A stretch of DNA of 10,686 nt from Gammaproteobacteria bacterium UBA4475 (GTDB lineage: Bacteria > Pseudomonadota > Gammaproteobacteria > Pseudomonadales > Azotimanducaceae), in NCBI GenBank assembly GCA_002389265.1, contig DGOD01000281.1:1-10686 (forward strand), read 5' to 3'. The notes under the pieces are model-generated. The model searched no databases, was not told the origin of the DNA, and saw nothing but the letters and a program-made list of their open reading frames with translations. A program made the position numbers and the translations under genes. Below, one piece after another: positions 1-7,335 of this stretch (positions are counted from its first letter, which is position 1; each line of letters begins with the position of its first letter).

Positions 1-10
1 ATGCAGCTAA

Positions 11-55
11 AAAAAGGGAGCGGAATGACACATTGGGTCTTGCCGCTCCCTTTTT
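11..55. terminator. Bidirectional intrinsic terminator
   Basis: A perfect 13-bp inverted repeat has arms 11-23 (five A then GGGAGCGG) and 43-55 (CCGCTCCC then five T) around a 19-nt loop. The GC-rich stem is followed by a T-run on the plus strand. The A-run at 9-15 gives an equivalent T-run on the minus strand, so it can terminate in both directions. It probably ends a gene to the left of the window and may also stop minus-strand transcripts leaving the enolase-family gene at 360-1469. Confidence 0.85.
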
Positions 56-359
56 CGTTCCCGCCAGCGCTCCCACAGGAAAGCAACAAGCAACACTGAT
101 GACTTAATGGGTTAGTGACCATCATCTGTAGAGATGAGCTCTCCATTCATCAGCGTCCCTCTCATTTACTTTTTTCCACACCCTACAACTCACTCAGAGG
201 CCACAGTTCCTACCAAACTAGCGCTGGATGGGCATCCTGTTACCCCGATTGATAATGAAGCACTAAAACCAGCATCATATACCACTCACACAGCCGTAAA
301 ACGGGTGTTTGTGAAACCGAGGTAGCATACTTCAGAAATTTGATGATTCTTTTTGATTA
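56..359. other. Non-coding gap without a recognisable gene
   Basis: About 300 bases lie between the terminator hairpin and the stop codon of the minus-strand enolase-family gene. I see no RNA gene, mobile element or convincing promoter here. An ATG-started 63-codon frame at 134-325 has no good Shine-Dalgarno and gives a low-complexity translation with no family resemblance, so I do not call it. A short dyad, TTTTGAT-T-ATCAAAA, lies at the gene's stop codon (about 352-366); it is AT-rich and may be chance. Confidence 0.55.
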
Positions 360-1469
360 TCAAAATTCGGCAATCTTGTTTCGCTCAATCATCTCAAAAT
401 CAATATGCGCACCCAGCCCCGGCTCATTATAGGCATGAACGTAGCCTTCGCTGTCCGGCACAATGTCATTCAACAAACCGTGTTTTTGTACTTCGCTGGG
501 CAACAGTACTTCAAAAAACTGAGTGTTTGGCAGACTCATGATCATGTGCAGATTGGCAAGATTGTTGAGCGAGTTACTGCCATGATGAATTTCATAATTC
601 ATCCGAAAGCCTTCTGCCAGGTGAGCTGTTTTCATGCAGGAGGTAATGCCACCTTTAAGATACACATCACCGCGTAGATAATCGGTCGCCTGCTGCATGA
701 CCCAGGGGGCATAAGAGGTTGGTCCAGCAGTTGGCATTTCAGTGGCCATAATCGGAATATGTAAATGCTGCTTCAGCTTGGTGTACCCGTATAAGTCGTC
801 ATCGGCCAAGGGATCTTCATACCAGTAAAAACCCATTTCCTGAATCGCCACGCCGACACGGATTGCGTCCGGGTAATCATAAGACCAGGTTGAATCCAGC
901 ATAATCTTGTAATCGTCACCGACGGCTTTACGCACGGCTTCACAAATACGAATATCATCGGCGGCAATCCCATGGGGATGGATTTTGTATGCTGCCCAGT
1001 TAGCTTCCTTAAATTTGACAGCTTCTTCAGCATAGTCTTCTGGCCTGTCCAACACGGCGGAGCTGGCATAGGCGGGGATTTTATCGCGGAAAGATCCCAT
1101 CAATTTGTGGATAGGCATGCCCGCTGCCTTACCAGCCAGATCCCACAACGCAACATCAATCGCTCCAACCACTGGCATACGATGGCTACGTGTCCGGCGC
1201 ATCAGAGATTGCCATATATGCTCCCTGTTCAGCGGGTCTTGGCCTACCAACATTTTCTTGAAGGCATCAACCACATAGGGTGCGTCATATCGTGCTGAGC
1301 CCATGGCGGAACCCAGGAAGCCATGCCCTTCGATACCATCATCGGTGCGAATACGCAGCAAACCCATTTGCGTGGAACGCGTGCCAGAACTGGCGACCGT
1401 TTTGGTATAGCGGGTCGGCGGGATGTCTTGCCATTCCCACAGCGTTACAGACACATCTGTTATTTTCAT
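360..1469 (-). CDS. Enolase-superfamily (mandelate racemase/muconate lactonizing-like) enzyme
   Basis: A 369-residue protein of normal length for the mandelate racemase branch of the enolase superfamily. These enzymes abstract the proton alpha to a carboxylate, using Mg2+, to dehydrate, racemise or cycloisomerise hydroxy acids in the cytoplasm. An N-terminal capping domain (MKITDV start, then LRIRTDDGIEGHG at about 38-50) precedes a TIM barrel. Likely metal ligands are D192 (LDSTWSY), E218 (WYEDP) and E244 (MATEMP). The second-strand base motif reads K162-x-H164 rather than the usual K-x-K. D268 (LRGDV) and H295 or H296 (EIHHG) would form the Asp-His dyad. The complete site suggests an active enzyme. 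The ATG at 1469 follows a GAGG Shine-Dalgarno with 6-nt spacing. It is transcribed divergently from the M81 gene across a shared 251-bp region carrying one copy of the shared operator-like element. The substrate is not assignable; an acid-sugar or hydroxy-acid dehydratase is the likeliest role. Confidence 0.9.
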   Translation of the reverse strand: MKITDVSVTLWEWQDIPPTRYTKTVASSGTRSTQMGLLRIRTDDGIEGHGFLGSAMGSARYDAPYVVDAFKKMLVGQDPLNREHIWQSLMRRTRSHRMPVVGAIDVALWDLAGKAAGMPIHKLMGSFRDKIPAYASSAVLDRPEDYAEEAVKFKEANWAAYKIHPHGIAADDIRICEAVRKAVGDDYKIMLDSTWSYDYPDAIRVGVAIQEMGFYWYEDPLADDDLYGYTKLKQHLHIPIMATEMPTAGPTSYAPWVMQQATDYLRGDVYLKGGITSCMKTAHLAEGFRMNYEIHHGSNSLNNLANLHMIMSLPNTQFFEVLLPSEVQKHGLLNDIVPDSEGYVHAYNEPGLGAHIDFEMIERNKIAEF

Positions 1470-1547
1470 GAAGCACCTCTTAATTTAGCAACCTCTGGTT
1501 AATCGATATTTGCGCGCAGGGCCCGCGAGGGCGACCGGTCGCAATAG

Positions 1548-1574
1548 CTGCGAAAATCTTATAAGGTTTCGCAG
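1548..1574. promoter_or_regulatory. Dyad operator candidate around a -10-like palindrome
   Basis: Perfect 8-bp arms, CTGCGAAA at 1548-1555 and TTTCGCAG at 1567-1574, enclose the palindrome CTTATAAG at 1558-1565. The layout suits a dimeric regulator covering a -10 box, seven bases from the shared 21-nt element. No second copy of this dyad was seen in the window, so it may belong to a different regulator or be a local hairpin. Confidence 0.35.
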
Positions 1575-1580
1575 ATTTAG

Positions 1581-1601
1581 ATTGTCGTCCAGCCGACAGA
1601 C
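1581..1601 (+). promoter_or_regulatory. Shared operator-like element, copy 1
   Basis: A 21-nt element starts with ATTGTCG and contains the inverted repeat TGTCG-(6 nt)-CGACA. It recurs upstream of the ThDP-enzyme operon (8996-9016, minus strand, 20 of 21 identical) and upstream of the second enolase-family gene (10530-10550, minus strand, 17 of 21 identical). Its mid-position between divergent genes, with copies before other units of the cluster, fits the binding site of a common dimeric regulator. The regulator is not encoded in the window and its family cannot be named from the site. Confidence 0.7.
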
Positions 1602-1720
1602 TTTCGTGTTTCTGCTATTCATACTCATTTGAATGAACGAAGATCGGATCTGCTGACCACATTGTGTGCTTCGAGCCGGCTCAATCACTGTGACCGTTCA
1701 ATCAAACTGTGGAGACAAAG

Positions 1721-3181
1721 ATGCGAATAGCGATAGCAGGTATAGTCCACGAGACAAATACCTATGTGCAAGAAGAGACGCCGATCAGCGCCTTCAAAAT
1801 TCTGCGCGGCGAACAAATGCTGAAAATTCGCGGCACCGAAACGCACACAGGCGGTGCCATAGACGCCTGCGTCCGCCTGGGCGTCACAGCCGTACCGATT
1901 CTGCAGGCATTTGCCCAGCCGTCTGGAAAGATTGCTGCTGAAGCCTACAACACAATGAAGACTGACCTTTTGGAGCGGCTGGCTTCTGAGATGCCCGTTG
2001 ATGGTGTATTTTTGGACCTGCATGGCGCCGGATCTGTTGCTGGCTGTCTGGACCTGGAAGGTGATCTTGCCGAGGCTGTTCGAAGCCTTGTGGGTGAGTC
2101 AGTCCCTATCACTGCCGCATTCGACCTGCATGGCAACATTACCCAGCGTATGGCAGATGTCTTGGACGGTGTATTCGCCTGCCATGAGTATCCGCACATC
2201 GATATGCATCTGCGGGCGGGTGAGGCCATTGAGCTCATTTTTGATATGCTCGAGAAAAACTACCGCCCCACATTGGCGGTCGAGACAGTGCCCATGCTGA
2301 TGCCAACAACCACAACCTTCACAGGCCCGGGCAAAACACTGCGCGACCGGGTTCAGCAGCTTGGGGGTGAGGATCCAGACGCAATCAATGTCAGCCTGTT
2401 TCACGGTTTTCCTTATGCCGATGTTCCTCATATAGGTTGTCATATCGTCGTCACCAGTCGTGCCGGTGAAGCGCATGCCCGCTCACTTGCGCAGCAGATT
2501 GGCCGGGAGCTCTGGGCGCAACGAGAATCTTTCAGAGCGTTGAGCCTGTCAGCCGCAGAGGCTGTCGAGGCGGCTCAGGCAGCAACGGCCAAACCAGTAG
2601 TCATCAATGAAACATCGGACAATTGTGGTGGTGGCTCTCCGGGTGATGGCACGCACCTGCTGCGGGCTATGCTGGCAGCAAAACTCGACAACGCCTGTTT
2701 TGGCTTTATTGTTGATCCTGAAGTGGCTGACCAGGCTCACCGTGCTGGCGTGGGTAGCACCCTTCACGTCAACCTAGGGGGCAAATATGATGACCTGCAT
2801 GGCGAACCTCTGGCGCTCGACGTTTACGTCAAGTCACTGCACGATGGTCGGTGCATTATGCAGGCGATGGCCAAAGGCGCCAAAATAAGCTACGGCAAGC
2901 TGGCCAGACTGCAGGTAGAAGGTATGGATATCGTTGTCGGCAGTGAACGCTCGCAAACCTTCGATACGGAACCCTTTCTTGCGGTAGGTATTGATGTACT
3001 GGCAAAGGACTTTGTTGCGCTCAAGTCCAGTAATCACTTTCGCGCCGGCTTTGACGCGCTCGCCGGCACAATTATCACTGCTGATCCGCCAGGTTTAACA
3101 ACCCATCACGTTGAAGTTTTCCCGCGCACCCAATGCAACCAACCGCTCTGGCCAATCGATGAAAATGCTGCCTACAGTTGA
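1721..3181 (+). CDS. M81 family metallopeptidase (MlrC-like)
   Basis: A 486-residue protein of the M81 family, whose founder MlrC (microcystinase C) hydrolyses the linear tetrapeptide product of microcystin breakdown. An N-terminal catalytic domain (about 1-290) is followed by the MlrC C-terminal domain. Visible motifs are the start MRIAIAGIVHETNTY, DLHGAG (99-104), FDLHGN (134-139) and YPHIDMH (157-163). D135, H137 and H159 have the D-x-H...H spacing of the family's zinc ligands. The ATG at 1721 is preferred over an in-frame GTG at 1709 because GGAG at 1711-1714 lies 6 nt upstream and the family begins at this methionine. It is the first gene of a three-gene plus-strand unit with an M19 dipeptidase-family gene and an imine-reductase-like gene. 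Many M81 proteins have no known substrate, so an amide or small-peptide hydrolase is as far as I would go; microcystin itself should not be assumed. Confidence 0.93.
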   Translation: MRIAIAGIVHETNTYVQEETPISAFKILRGEQMLKIRGTETHTGGAIDACVRLGVTAVPILQAFAQPSGKIAAEAYNTMKTDLLERLASEMPVDGVFLDLHGAGSVAGCLDLEGDLAEAVRSLVGESVPITAAFDLHGNITQRMADVLDGVFACHEYPHIDMHLRAGEAIELIFDMLEKNYRPTLAVETVPMLMPTTTTFTGPGKTLRDRVQQLGGEDPDAINVSLFHGFPYADVPHIGCHIVVTSRAGEAHARSLAQQIGRELWAQRESFRALSLSAAEAVEAAQAATAKPVVINETSDNCGGGSPGDGTHLLRAMLAAKLDNACFGFIVDPEVADQAHRAGVGSTLHVNLGGKYDDLHGEPLALDVYVKSLHDGRCIMQAMAKGAKISYGKLARLQVEGMDIVVGSERSQTFDTEPFLAVGIDVLAKDFVALKSSNHFRAGFDALAGTIITADPPGLTTHHVEVFPRTQCNQPLWPIDENAAYS

Positions 3182-3239
3182 GCTGATCAAATAATCAGAG
3201 ATACCCTAACTCAGCAGGACGCCGGCTGCCAACATCAAT

Positions 3240-3246
3240 AAGAAGG
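3240..3246 (+). promoter_or_regulatory. Shine-Dalgarno that points to a non-standard start
   Basis: AAGAAGG is a strong ribosome-binding site after the M81 stop. Five bases further on, at 3252, an in-frame ACG stands where ATG would be expected. No ATG, GTG or TTG occurs in frame between the upstream stop (TAA at 3207) and GTG at 3363. CTG at 3261 is too far away (14 nt). This site therefore argues that the dipeptidase-family protein begins at 3252. Confidence 0.6.
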
Positions 3247-3251
3247 TAAAT

Positions 3252-4262
3252 ACGAATAATCTGGCCGAACAATTACACAAAGCATCTATCATTATTGATG
3301 GCACCTGCCCGCTGTTAGCCAAGCGCAAGTTCGTCGATTGGTATATTGAAGGCGGCTGTACCGTGGTTACCCCCACTGTTGGCGGGTTTCACCCAATGGC
3401 TGACACCTTGGCGGTTATCGGCAGATGGCTCGATCTGATCAGGGATAGACCAGACCTGGTGCTGGTTGAGCGTGCTAGTCAGGTTGTTGACGCAAAGCAA
3501 GCGGGCAAGACCGGTGTGGTCTTTCACCTGCAGGGCGCGGAAGCTGTTGGTGATAATCTGAATCTCATCGACGTCGTCAAGCGTTTAGGGGTGGGAATCA
3601 TCCAGCTGACATACAATGTTGAGAACCGCTTAGGTTATGGCTGCCAGACAGAAGACAAAGGTCTGAAACCCTTTGGTCGGGCGTTTATCGACCGTTGCAA
3701 TCAAGCAAAGGTGATCGTTGACTGCTCGCACACGGGTTATCGCACGACCATGGACACCATCGAGCATTCAGACAGACCTGTCATCTTCAGTCATGCCAAT
3801 CCTATGGCGCTGTGGCATACGCAGAGTGCGCGCAATGTCGAAGACGACCAGATTCGAGCCATAGCCGAGTCGGGTGGTTTAACCGGTGTGACTGGCTTTC
3901 CAGGCTTTATCAGTGGTCCGAAGCAGCCTTCCCTGCAGCGTTTTATCGAACACATTGACCACCTCGTAGAGGTGGGCGGTATTGACCATGTTGCGCTGGG
4001 CATTGACTACTATCTTGGGCAATGGCCGGTTGTTGAAGGCGAGGCCGCGCAGGCCGAATGGCAGAGCATGGTGGACGGTGGCCATTGGCAGGGGCCTGAA
4101 TACCCAGCCCCCCCGCACAAGTACCCCGCAGGGATTGAAACGCCCCAGACATTACCAGCCATCACTGCCGGCTTGCTCGACAGGGGTTATTTGTCAGAGG
4201 ATGTGCAAAAGATAATGGGTCTCAACCTGCTGCGTTTATATCGCGATATCTGGGGAGACTGA
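3252..4262 (+). CDS. Membrane dipeptidase (peptidase M19) family protein with apparent ACG start
   Basis: Read from ACG at 3252 this is a 336-residue M19 (renal dipeptidase-like) TIM-barrel hydrolase. Read from the first standard start, GTG at 3363, it is 299 residues and loses the first barrel strand (ASIIIDGTCPLL). Protein-like sequence is continuous through 3252-3362, and AAGAAGG lies 5 nt before the ACG. Family features include QLTYN (118-122) and the two conserved Ser-His sites, DCSH (H160) and FSHAN (H181), which match the metal- and substrate-binding histidines of M19. The usual N-terminal H-x-D ligands (normally DGHxD) read D-G-T-C-P, and the usual bridging Glu appears as Gln94 (LQGAEA), so a standard binuclear zinc site is unlikely. 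Some bacterial M19 relatives share this pattern as I recall it. It starts 70 nt after the M81 stop and abuts the next gene. An amide hydrolase role is inferred. Confidence 0.85.
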   Translation, partial: TNNLAEQLHKASIIIDGTCPLLAKRKFVDWYIEGGCTVVTPTVGGFHPMADTLAVIGRWLDLIRDRPDLVLVERASQVVDAKQAGKTGVVFHLQGAEAVGDNLNLIDVVKRLGVGIIQLTYNVENRLGYGCQTEDKGLKPFGRAFIDRCNQAKVIVDCSHTGYRTTMDTIEHSDRPVIFSHANPMALWHTQSARNVEDDQIRAIAESGGLTGVTGFPGFISGPKQPSLQRFIEHIDHLVEVGGIDHVALGIDYYLGQWPVVEGEAAQAEWQSMVDGGHWQGPEYPAPPHKYPAGIETPQTLPAITAGLLDRGYLSEDVQKIMGLNLLRLYRDIWGD

Positions 4263-5213
4263 GTGGCAGCCATTCCCTTTATTGGCGGGGCAGCAGTCGA
4301 GGCTCAACTTAACTGGCAGGATGCTTGTCTGGCAATTCGTGCGGGGCATGAACTTGAGCGCGCGCTGATCAAAGATACGTTTATTGAGCAAGGCGGCAAC
4401 ACGCTTTTAAGTCGCTCGGCCTGGGTGCCCGGATTGGGAATGGGTACCAAGACCGCAACCATCTTTGCCAGTAACGCCAAACTTGGCCTGCCGAGTGTGA
4501 ATTCAGTATTTACCCTGTTCGATGATAAAACAGGTGTACCCAGGGCCATCATCGACGGCAATCTTGTGACCCGCTGGAAAACCGCAGCAGACTCGTTACT
4601 GGGTGCGCAAATTCTGGCGCGGCAAGATGCCGGCAGGTTACTTATTGTTGGTGCCGGCAAAGTCGCGGATTCGCTGATTGCCGGGTACAGTCAATTGTTT
4701 CCCGCACTGGCAGAGATTCTCGTTTGGAATCGATCTGCTGCGCGAGCCAATGAGCTTGTTAACCAATACAAAAAAACTGATATCAACGTGCGTGTGGTAA
4801 CAAATCTTGAAGCTGCTGTGGCAGCAGCGGATATTATCTCATGTGCAACCTTGTCCTGCGACCCCATCATTCATGGTCACTGGATCAAACCCGGTAGCCA
4901 TGTGGATTTGATTGGTGCCTATAAAGCAAATATGCGTGAGGCAGATGATGCGCTTATGCGCGACGCAGATCTGTACGTCGATAGCAGGGATACTACACTC
5001 GATCATATCGGCGAATTGTTGATGCCGATTAGCAATAACGTGATATCCCGCGAGGACATTCTTGGGGATTTATACGAACTATGTGCAGGAACTGCCACAC
5101 GCAAAAGTGACACCGCGACGACGGTATTTAAGAACGGTGGTGGCGCCCACCTTGACCTTATGATCGCGGATTACATCATGCGGGTTGCGCAACTCTCGCG
5201 AGCGCTGATATAG
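4263..5213 (+). CDS. Ornithine cyclodeaminase/mu-crystallin family protein (likely imine reductase or dehydrogenase)
   Basis: A 316-residue protein of the OCD/mu-crystallin family, which includes ornithine cyclodeaminase, alanine dehydrogenase-type enzymes and ketimine or pyrroline-2-carboxylate reductases. The Rossmann nucleotide motif is LLIVGAGKVA at 126-135. K63 in GMGTKTATIF fits the conserved substrate Lys. The usual Arg of the TxxRTAA motif appears as Lys106 (TRWKTAA). The position that is Asp in true cyclodeaminases reads Tyr in GAYKANMRE (about 218-226), a form I associate with the reductase or dehydrogenase branch, so I favour reduction of a cyclic or linear imine over ornithine cyclisation. 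The GTG start at 4263 directly follows the TGA of the dipeptidase gene, with GGGGAG 5 nt upstream inside that gene, so the two are probably translationally coupled. It is the last gene of the plus-strand unit and converges on the TauD-family gene. Confidence 0.9.
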   Translation: MAAIPFIGGAAVEAQLNWQDACLAIRAGHELERALIKDTFIEQGGNTLLSRSAWVPGLGMGTKTATIFASNAKLGLPSVNSVFTLFDDKTGVPRAIIDGNLVTRWKTAADSLLGAQILARQDAGRLLIVGAGKVADSLIAGYSQLFPALAEILVWNRSAARANELVNQYKKTDINVRVVTNLEAAVAAADIISCATLSCDPIIHGHWIKPGSHVDLIGAYKANMREADDALMRDADLYVDSRDTTLDHIGELLMPISNNVISREDILGDLYELCAGTATRKSDTATTVFKNGGGAHLDLMIADYIMRVAQLSRALI

Positions 5214-5239
5214 CATCATCGCAATACCCAGCAATCGCT
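5214..5239. other. Convergent 3' junction
   Basis: Only 26 bases separate the stop codons of the plus-strand OCD-family gene and the minus-strand TauD-family gene. A weak 5-bp dyad, CGCTT (5236-5240) and AAGCG (5248-5252), overlaps the TauD-family stop but lacks a T-run, so I do not call a terminator. Transcripts from both sides may overlap here. Confidence 0.4.
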
Positions 5240-6118
5240 TTAACTTGAAGCGGCGCTTTCACTCGCAGGGTTTCCTGCAATGCGTGAATGGAGCATGACG
5301 CGCGGCTCAGAATAGTCCCATGCACAGGCTTTGTGCAGCAGGCAGCGGTTATCCCACACGACTACATCACCCTTATGCCAACGGTGTTGATAAGTGCGTC
5401 GTTCATCGTTGACAGCAAATTGAATGAGTTCTTCCAACAGGCTGGCGGACTCTTGCGGCGCCAGGCCTGGAATACCAAAAGCGTGACGGCCCACCGCCAG
5501 CGATTGCCGGCTGGTTTCCGGGTGCGTTTTCACCAGCGGCCGCAGCGGGGTATTTTCAACATCCAGTCCGTAGCCCGTATATTCACTGTTACCGCTCTTG
5601 GTTTCCTCGCCGATCTCCTTCTGGCTGTGGGCAAGGGAGTGATAAGCGGAAAGACCGGCGATTTTCTTGCGGGTGTTCTCATCGAGCGCGTCCCAGGCAT
5701 CACGCATATCGGCAAACGCCGTATCACCTTGTGCAGTTGGGACGACTTTAGCGCTGAAAACAGCGCCTTTTGCCTGTATTGGCATGTAGGTATTATCCTG
5801 GTGCCAATGCATATTGCCGCGAATAATTTTCATCATGTCATCATCGGGGGCATCCCTGAGGCTGCCATCCCGCATGACATTGCTTATTCCAGCCGCTTCG
5901 AGTCCCTTTACAAGATCGCCAAAGCGCCTAGCGAAGGCTACTTGCTCGGCATCGCTCAAATGCTGGCCAGGAAAAATCAGCAAGGCATACTTCAGCCATG
6001 CCTGGTACAACTGGTCGAACAGGTTGGCGTCGATCTCAGCAAGTTTGACATTGGTCACAATGGCGCCAAAGGATTTGGGCAATGGTTGTAGCAAAAAGGT
6101 CGTTGTAGTCGTCTTCAT
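5240..6118 (-). CDS. TauD/TfdA family Fe(II)/2-oxoglutarate-dependent dioxygenase
   Basis: A 292-residue cytoplasmic oxygenase of the TauD/TfdA family, which couples 2-oxoglutarate and O2 to hydroxylation of a substrate and often so cleaves C-S, C-O or C-N bonds. The iron triad is visible: H106-x-D108 in HWHQDNTY and the distal H262 in CLLHKACAWD. R273 (EPRVMLH), 11 residues after H262, fits the 2-oxoglutarate-binding Arg. GALxARRFGDL-like sequence at about 61-71 and the length match the family. The ATG at 6118 has AGGAG at 6129-6133 (10-nt spacing, a little long). It lies 43 nt downstream of the PhyH-family gene and is the distal gene of the minus-strand operon. The substrate (taurine, phenoxyacetate-like, carnitine-like or other) cannot be deduced, so neither tauD nor tfdA is used. 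Confidence 0.92.
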   Translation of the reverse strand: MKTTTTTFLLQPLPKSFGAIVTNVKLAEIDANLFDQLYQAWLKYALLIFPGQHLSDAEQVAFARRFGDLVKGLEAAGISNVMRDGSLRDAPDDDMMKIIRGNMHWHQDNTYMPIQAKGAVFSAKVVPTAQGDTAFADMRDAWDALDENTRKKIAGLSAYHSLAHSQKEIGEETKSGNSEYTGYGLDVENTPLRPLVKTHPETSRQSLAVGRHAFGIPGLAPQESASLLEELIQFAVNDERRTYQHRWHKGDVVVWDNRCLLHKACAWDYSEPRVMLHSRIAGNPASESAASS

Positions 6119-6161
6119 GAAGGGGCCACTCCTGAGTAATCTGCGCTGAGAAAGACCGTCG

Positions 6162-7307
6162 CTAAATTGCCAGATCCTTCAGATTATAGTCCTTGACTAC
6201 CTTCTGCCAGTTATCAGGTGTGAAGCGTAATTCGGCTTCGCGTCCGACCAGTGGCTGATAGACAAATCTTTGCTCATCCGGATACCGCTGTGCGCGTGCA
6301 TCTATCGCGATGCCAATGACCTGTGATCTTTCATGGATTCTCTGCTCATCATAATGCGCGTCAGCCGCTGTGGCTAATGAACCGCAGGCGCCCAGTACAG
6401 AAGCTTTGCGGTGAAAACCGATGGTCAGCGAGACACGTTGATCTTTGGACGTGTTGGCAAAGGAACCATGCAGAGCTTGTCGATTCACTATCGTCACATC
6501 CCCGGCTTTGGCATACAAAGGCACTGCTTCTGCTAAACGTTCCGAGCCTGTCTCGGCAACCAGCTTTTTGATGTCGATTCGACCTTGTTTGTGACTGCCG
6601 GGGACCACCCAAAGGCAGCTATGCGCTGAGGTATCGTAAAGCTGAACCTGAAGATTGAAGCCATGAATACCTTCATCCCAATCGGGCGAGTTCCAGTGTG
6701 TGACGCCATCCTGATGCCATGAAACAGAACCACCGACACCAGGTTGTTTGACGAATACTACTTCTGTATAAGGAACAAAATCGTCGCCATTGATGGACGC
6801 GGCAATGGCCAGCAGTGCTGGATGTCCGTAGAGGCGCAAGCCTGCATCCATTATCTGACACATACCCGTCATCGCAAATACCACTTTTTCTGATGTTGGG
6901 CCTTCAAAGGTAGGCTGTGTCATTTGGGTTGGATGGCGGCCGTTGAGTTTGTCTGTGCCGCCCCATGGATCGCTCAAGGGCCGAATCAACGAGTAAACAG
7001 GTATTGCAAACTCCTGTCCAAATGCTGGCCTGCCATGCCTGTCTGTTATCGCGCCGTTGTCTGTTGGCGCTCGGTCAAGCAGCATTTGTGCATTGTCTTG
7101 CAGCAGTCGAATCTCGTCGTCATCAACCAGATTTTCAAACACATAAAAGCCGGTACGCCAGTATGCATCACAAATCTCTTGCGCCAGTGTGCCGTCTTGC
7201 TCAAATTTAATCGGCCCGCGGTTCGCCAGCGTTGCTGCGCGCTTAATACCATCGTCAACATAGGACTGCTGGGTTTGGTTATATTCTGCGGCTGAAATTG
7301 TACTCAT
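6162..7307 (-). CDS. Phytanoyl-CoA dioxygenase (PhyH) family oxygenase
   Basis: A 381-residue member of the PhyH family, non-haem Fe(II)/2-oxoglutarate hydroxylases structurally related to, but distinct in sequence from, TauD. The first iron motif is SWHQDG, with H198 and D200. The distal His is H280 in QALHGS, and R291 (DQRVSL), 11 residues later, fits the 2-oxoglutarate carboxylate-binding Arg. VPGSHKQGR (235-243) is a typical PhyH-family segment. The ATG at 7307 has AGGAG (7314-7318) at 6-nt spacing. It lies between the ThDP-enzyme gene (56-nt gap) and the TauD-family gene (43-nt gap) on the same strand, so co-transcription is likely. Bacterial relatives hydroxylate varied small molecules (ectoine, phosphonates, acyl groups). 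The active site looks complete, and the substrate is unknown. Confidence 0.92.
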   Translation of the reverse strand: MSTISAAEYNQTQQSYVDDGIKRAATLANRGPIKFEQDGTLAQEICDAYWRTGFYVFENLVDDDEIRLLQDNAQMLLDRAPTDNGAITDRHGRPAFGQEFAIPVYSLIRPLSDPWGGTDKLNGRHPTQMTQPTFEGPTSEKVVFAMTGMCQIMDAGLRLYGHPALLAIAASINGDDFVPYTEVVFVKQPGVGGSVSWHQDGVTHWNSPDWDEGIHGFNLQVQLYDTSAHSCLWVVPGSHKQGRIDIKKLVAETGSERLAEAVPLYAKAGDVTIVNRQALHGSFANTSKDQRVSLTIGFHRKASVLGACGSLATAADAHYDEQRIHERSQVIGIAIDARAQRYPDEQRFVYQPLVGREAELRFTPDNWQKVVKDYNLKDLAI

Positions 7308-7335
7308 GGTAATCTCCTGTTCTGGCCATGCGGTT

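Larger units (their letters stand above)
1470..1720. promoter_or_regulatory. Divergent promoter region with several palindromes
   Basis: This 251-bp spacer lies between the divergent enolase-family and M81 genes and is unusually dense in dyads. TGCGCGCA at 1511-1518 and GCGACCGGTCGC at 1531-1542 are perfect palindromes. CTGCGAAA (1548-1555) pairs with TTTCGCAG (1567-1574) around the palindrome CTTATAAG (1558-1565), whose TTATAA could act as a -10 box on either strand. The shared 21-nt element lies at 1581-1601. AGATC-G-GATCT (1641-1651) and GAGCCGGCTC (1673-1682) follow. I cannot assign convincing -35 boxes. The element sits about 112 nt from one start codon and 119 nt from the other, so it could control both genes. 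Confidence 0.6.

Noticed and set aside
134..325. 63-codon plus-strand ORF near the left end
   Set aside because: No convincing Shine-Dalgarno, no family resemblance, and a composition like random intergenic translation.
1721..3181. Assigning the M81 gene as mlrC for microcystin degradation
   Set aside because: The family is broad, and no mlrA, mlrB or mlrD gene is in the window; the neighbours point to another substrate.
5288..6091. 267-codon plus-strand ORF opposite the TauD-family gene
   Set aside because: It lies antisense to a gene with an intact iron-binding triad and ribosome-binding site. Its own translation shows no recognisable motif, so it is a shadow frame.
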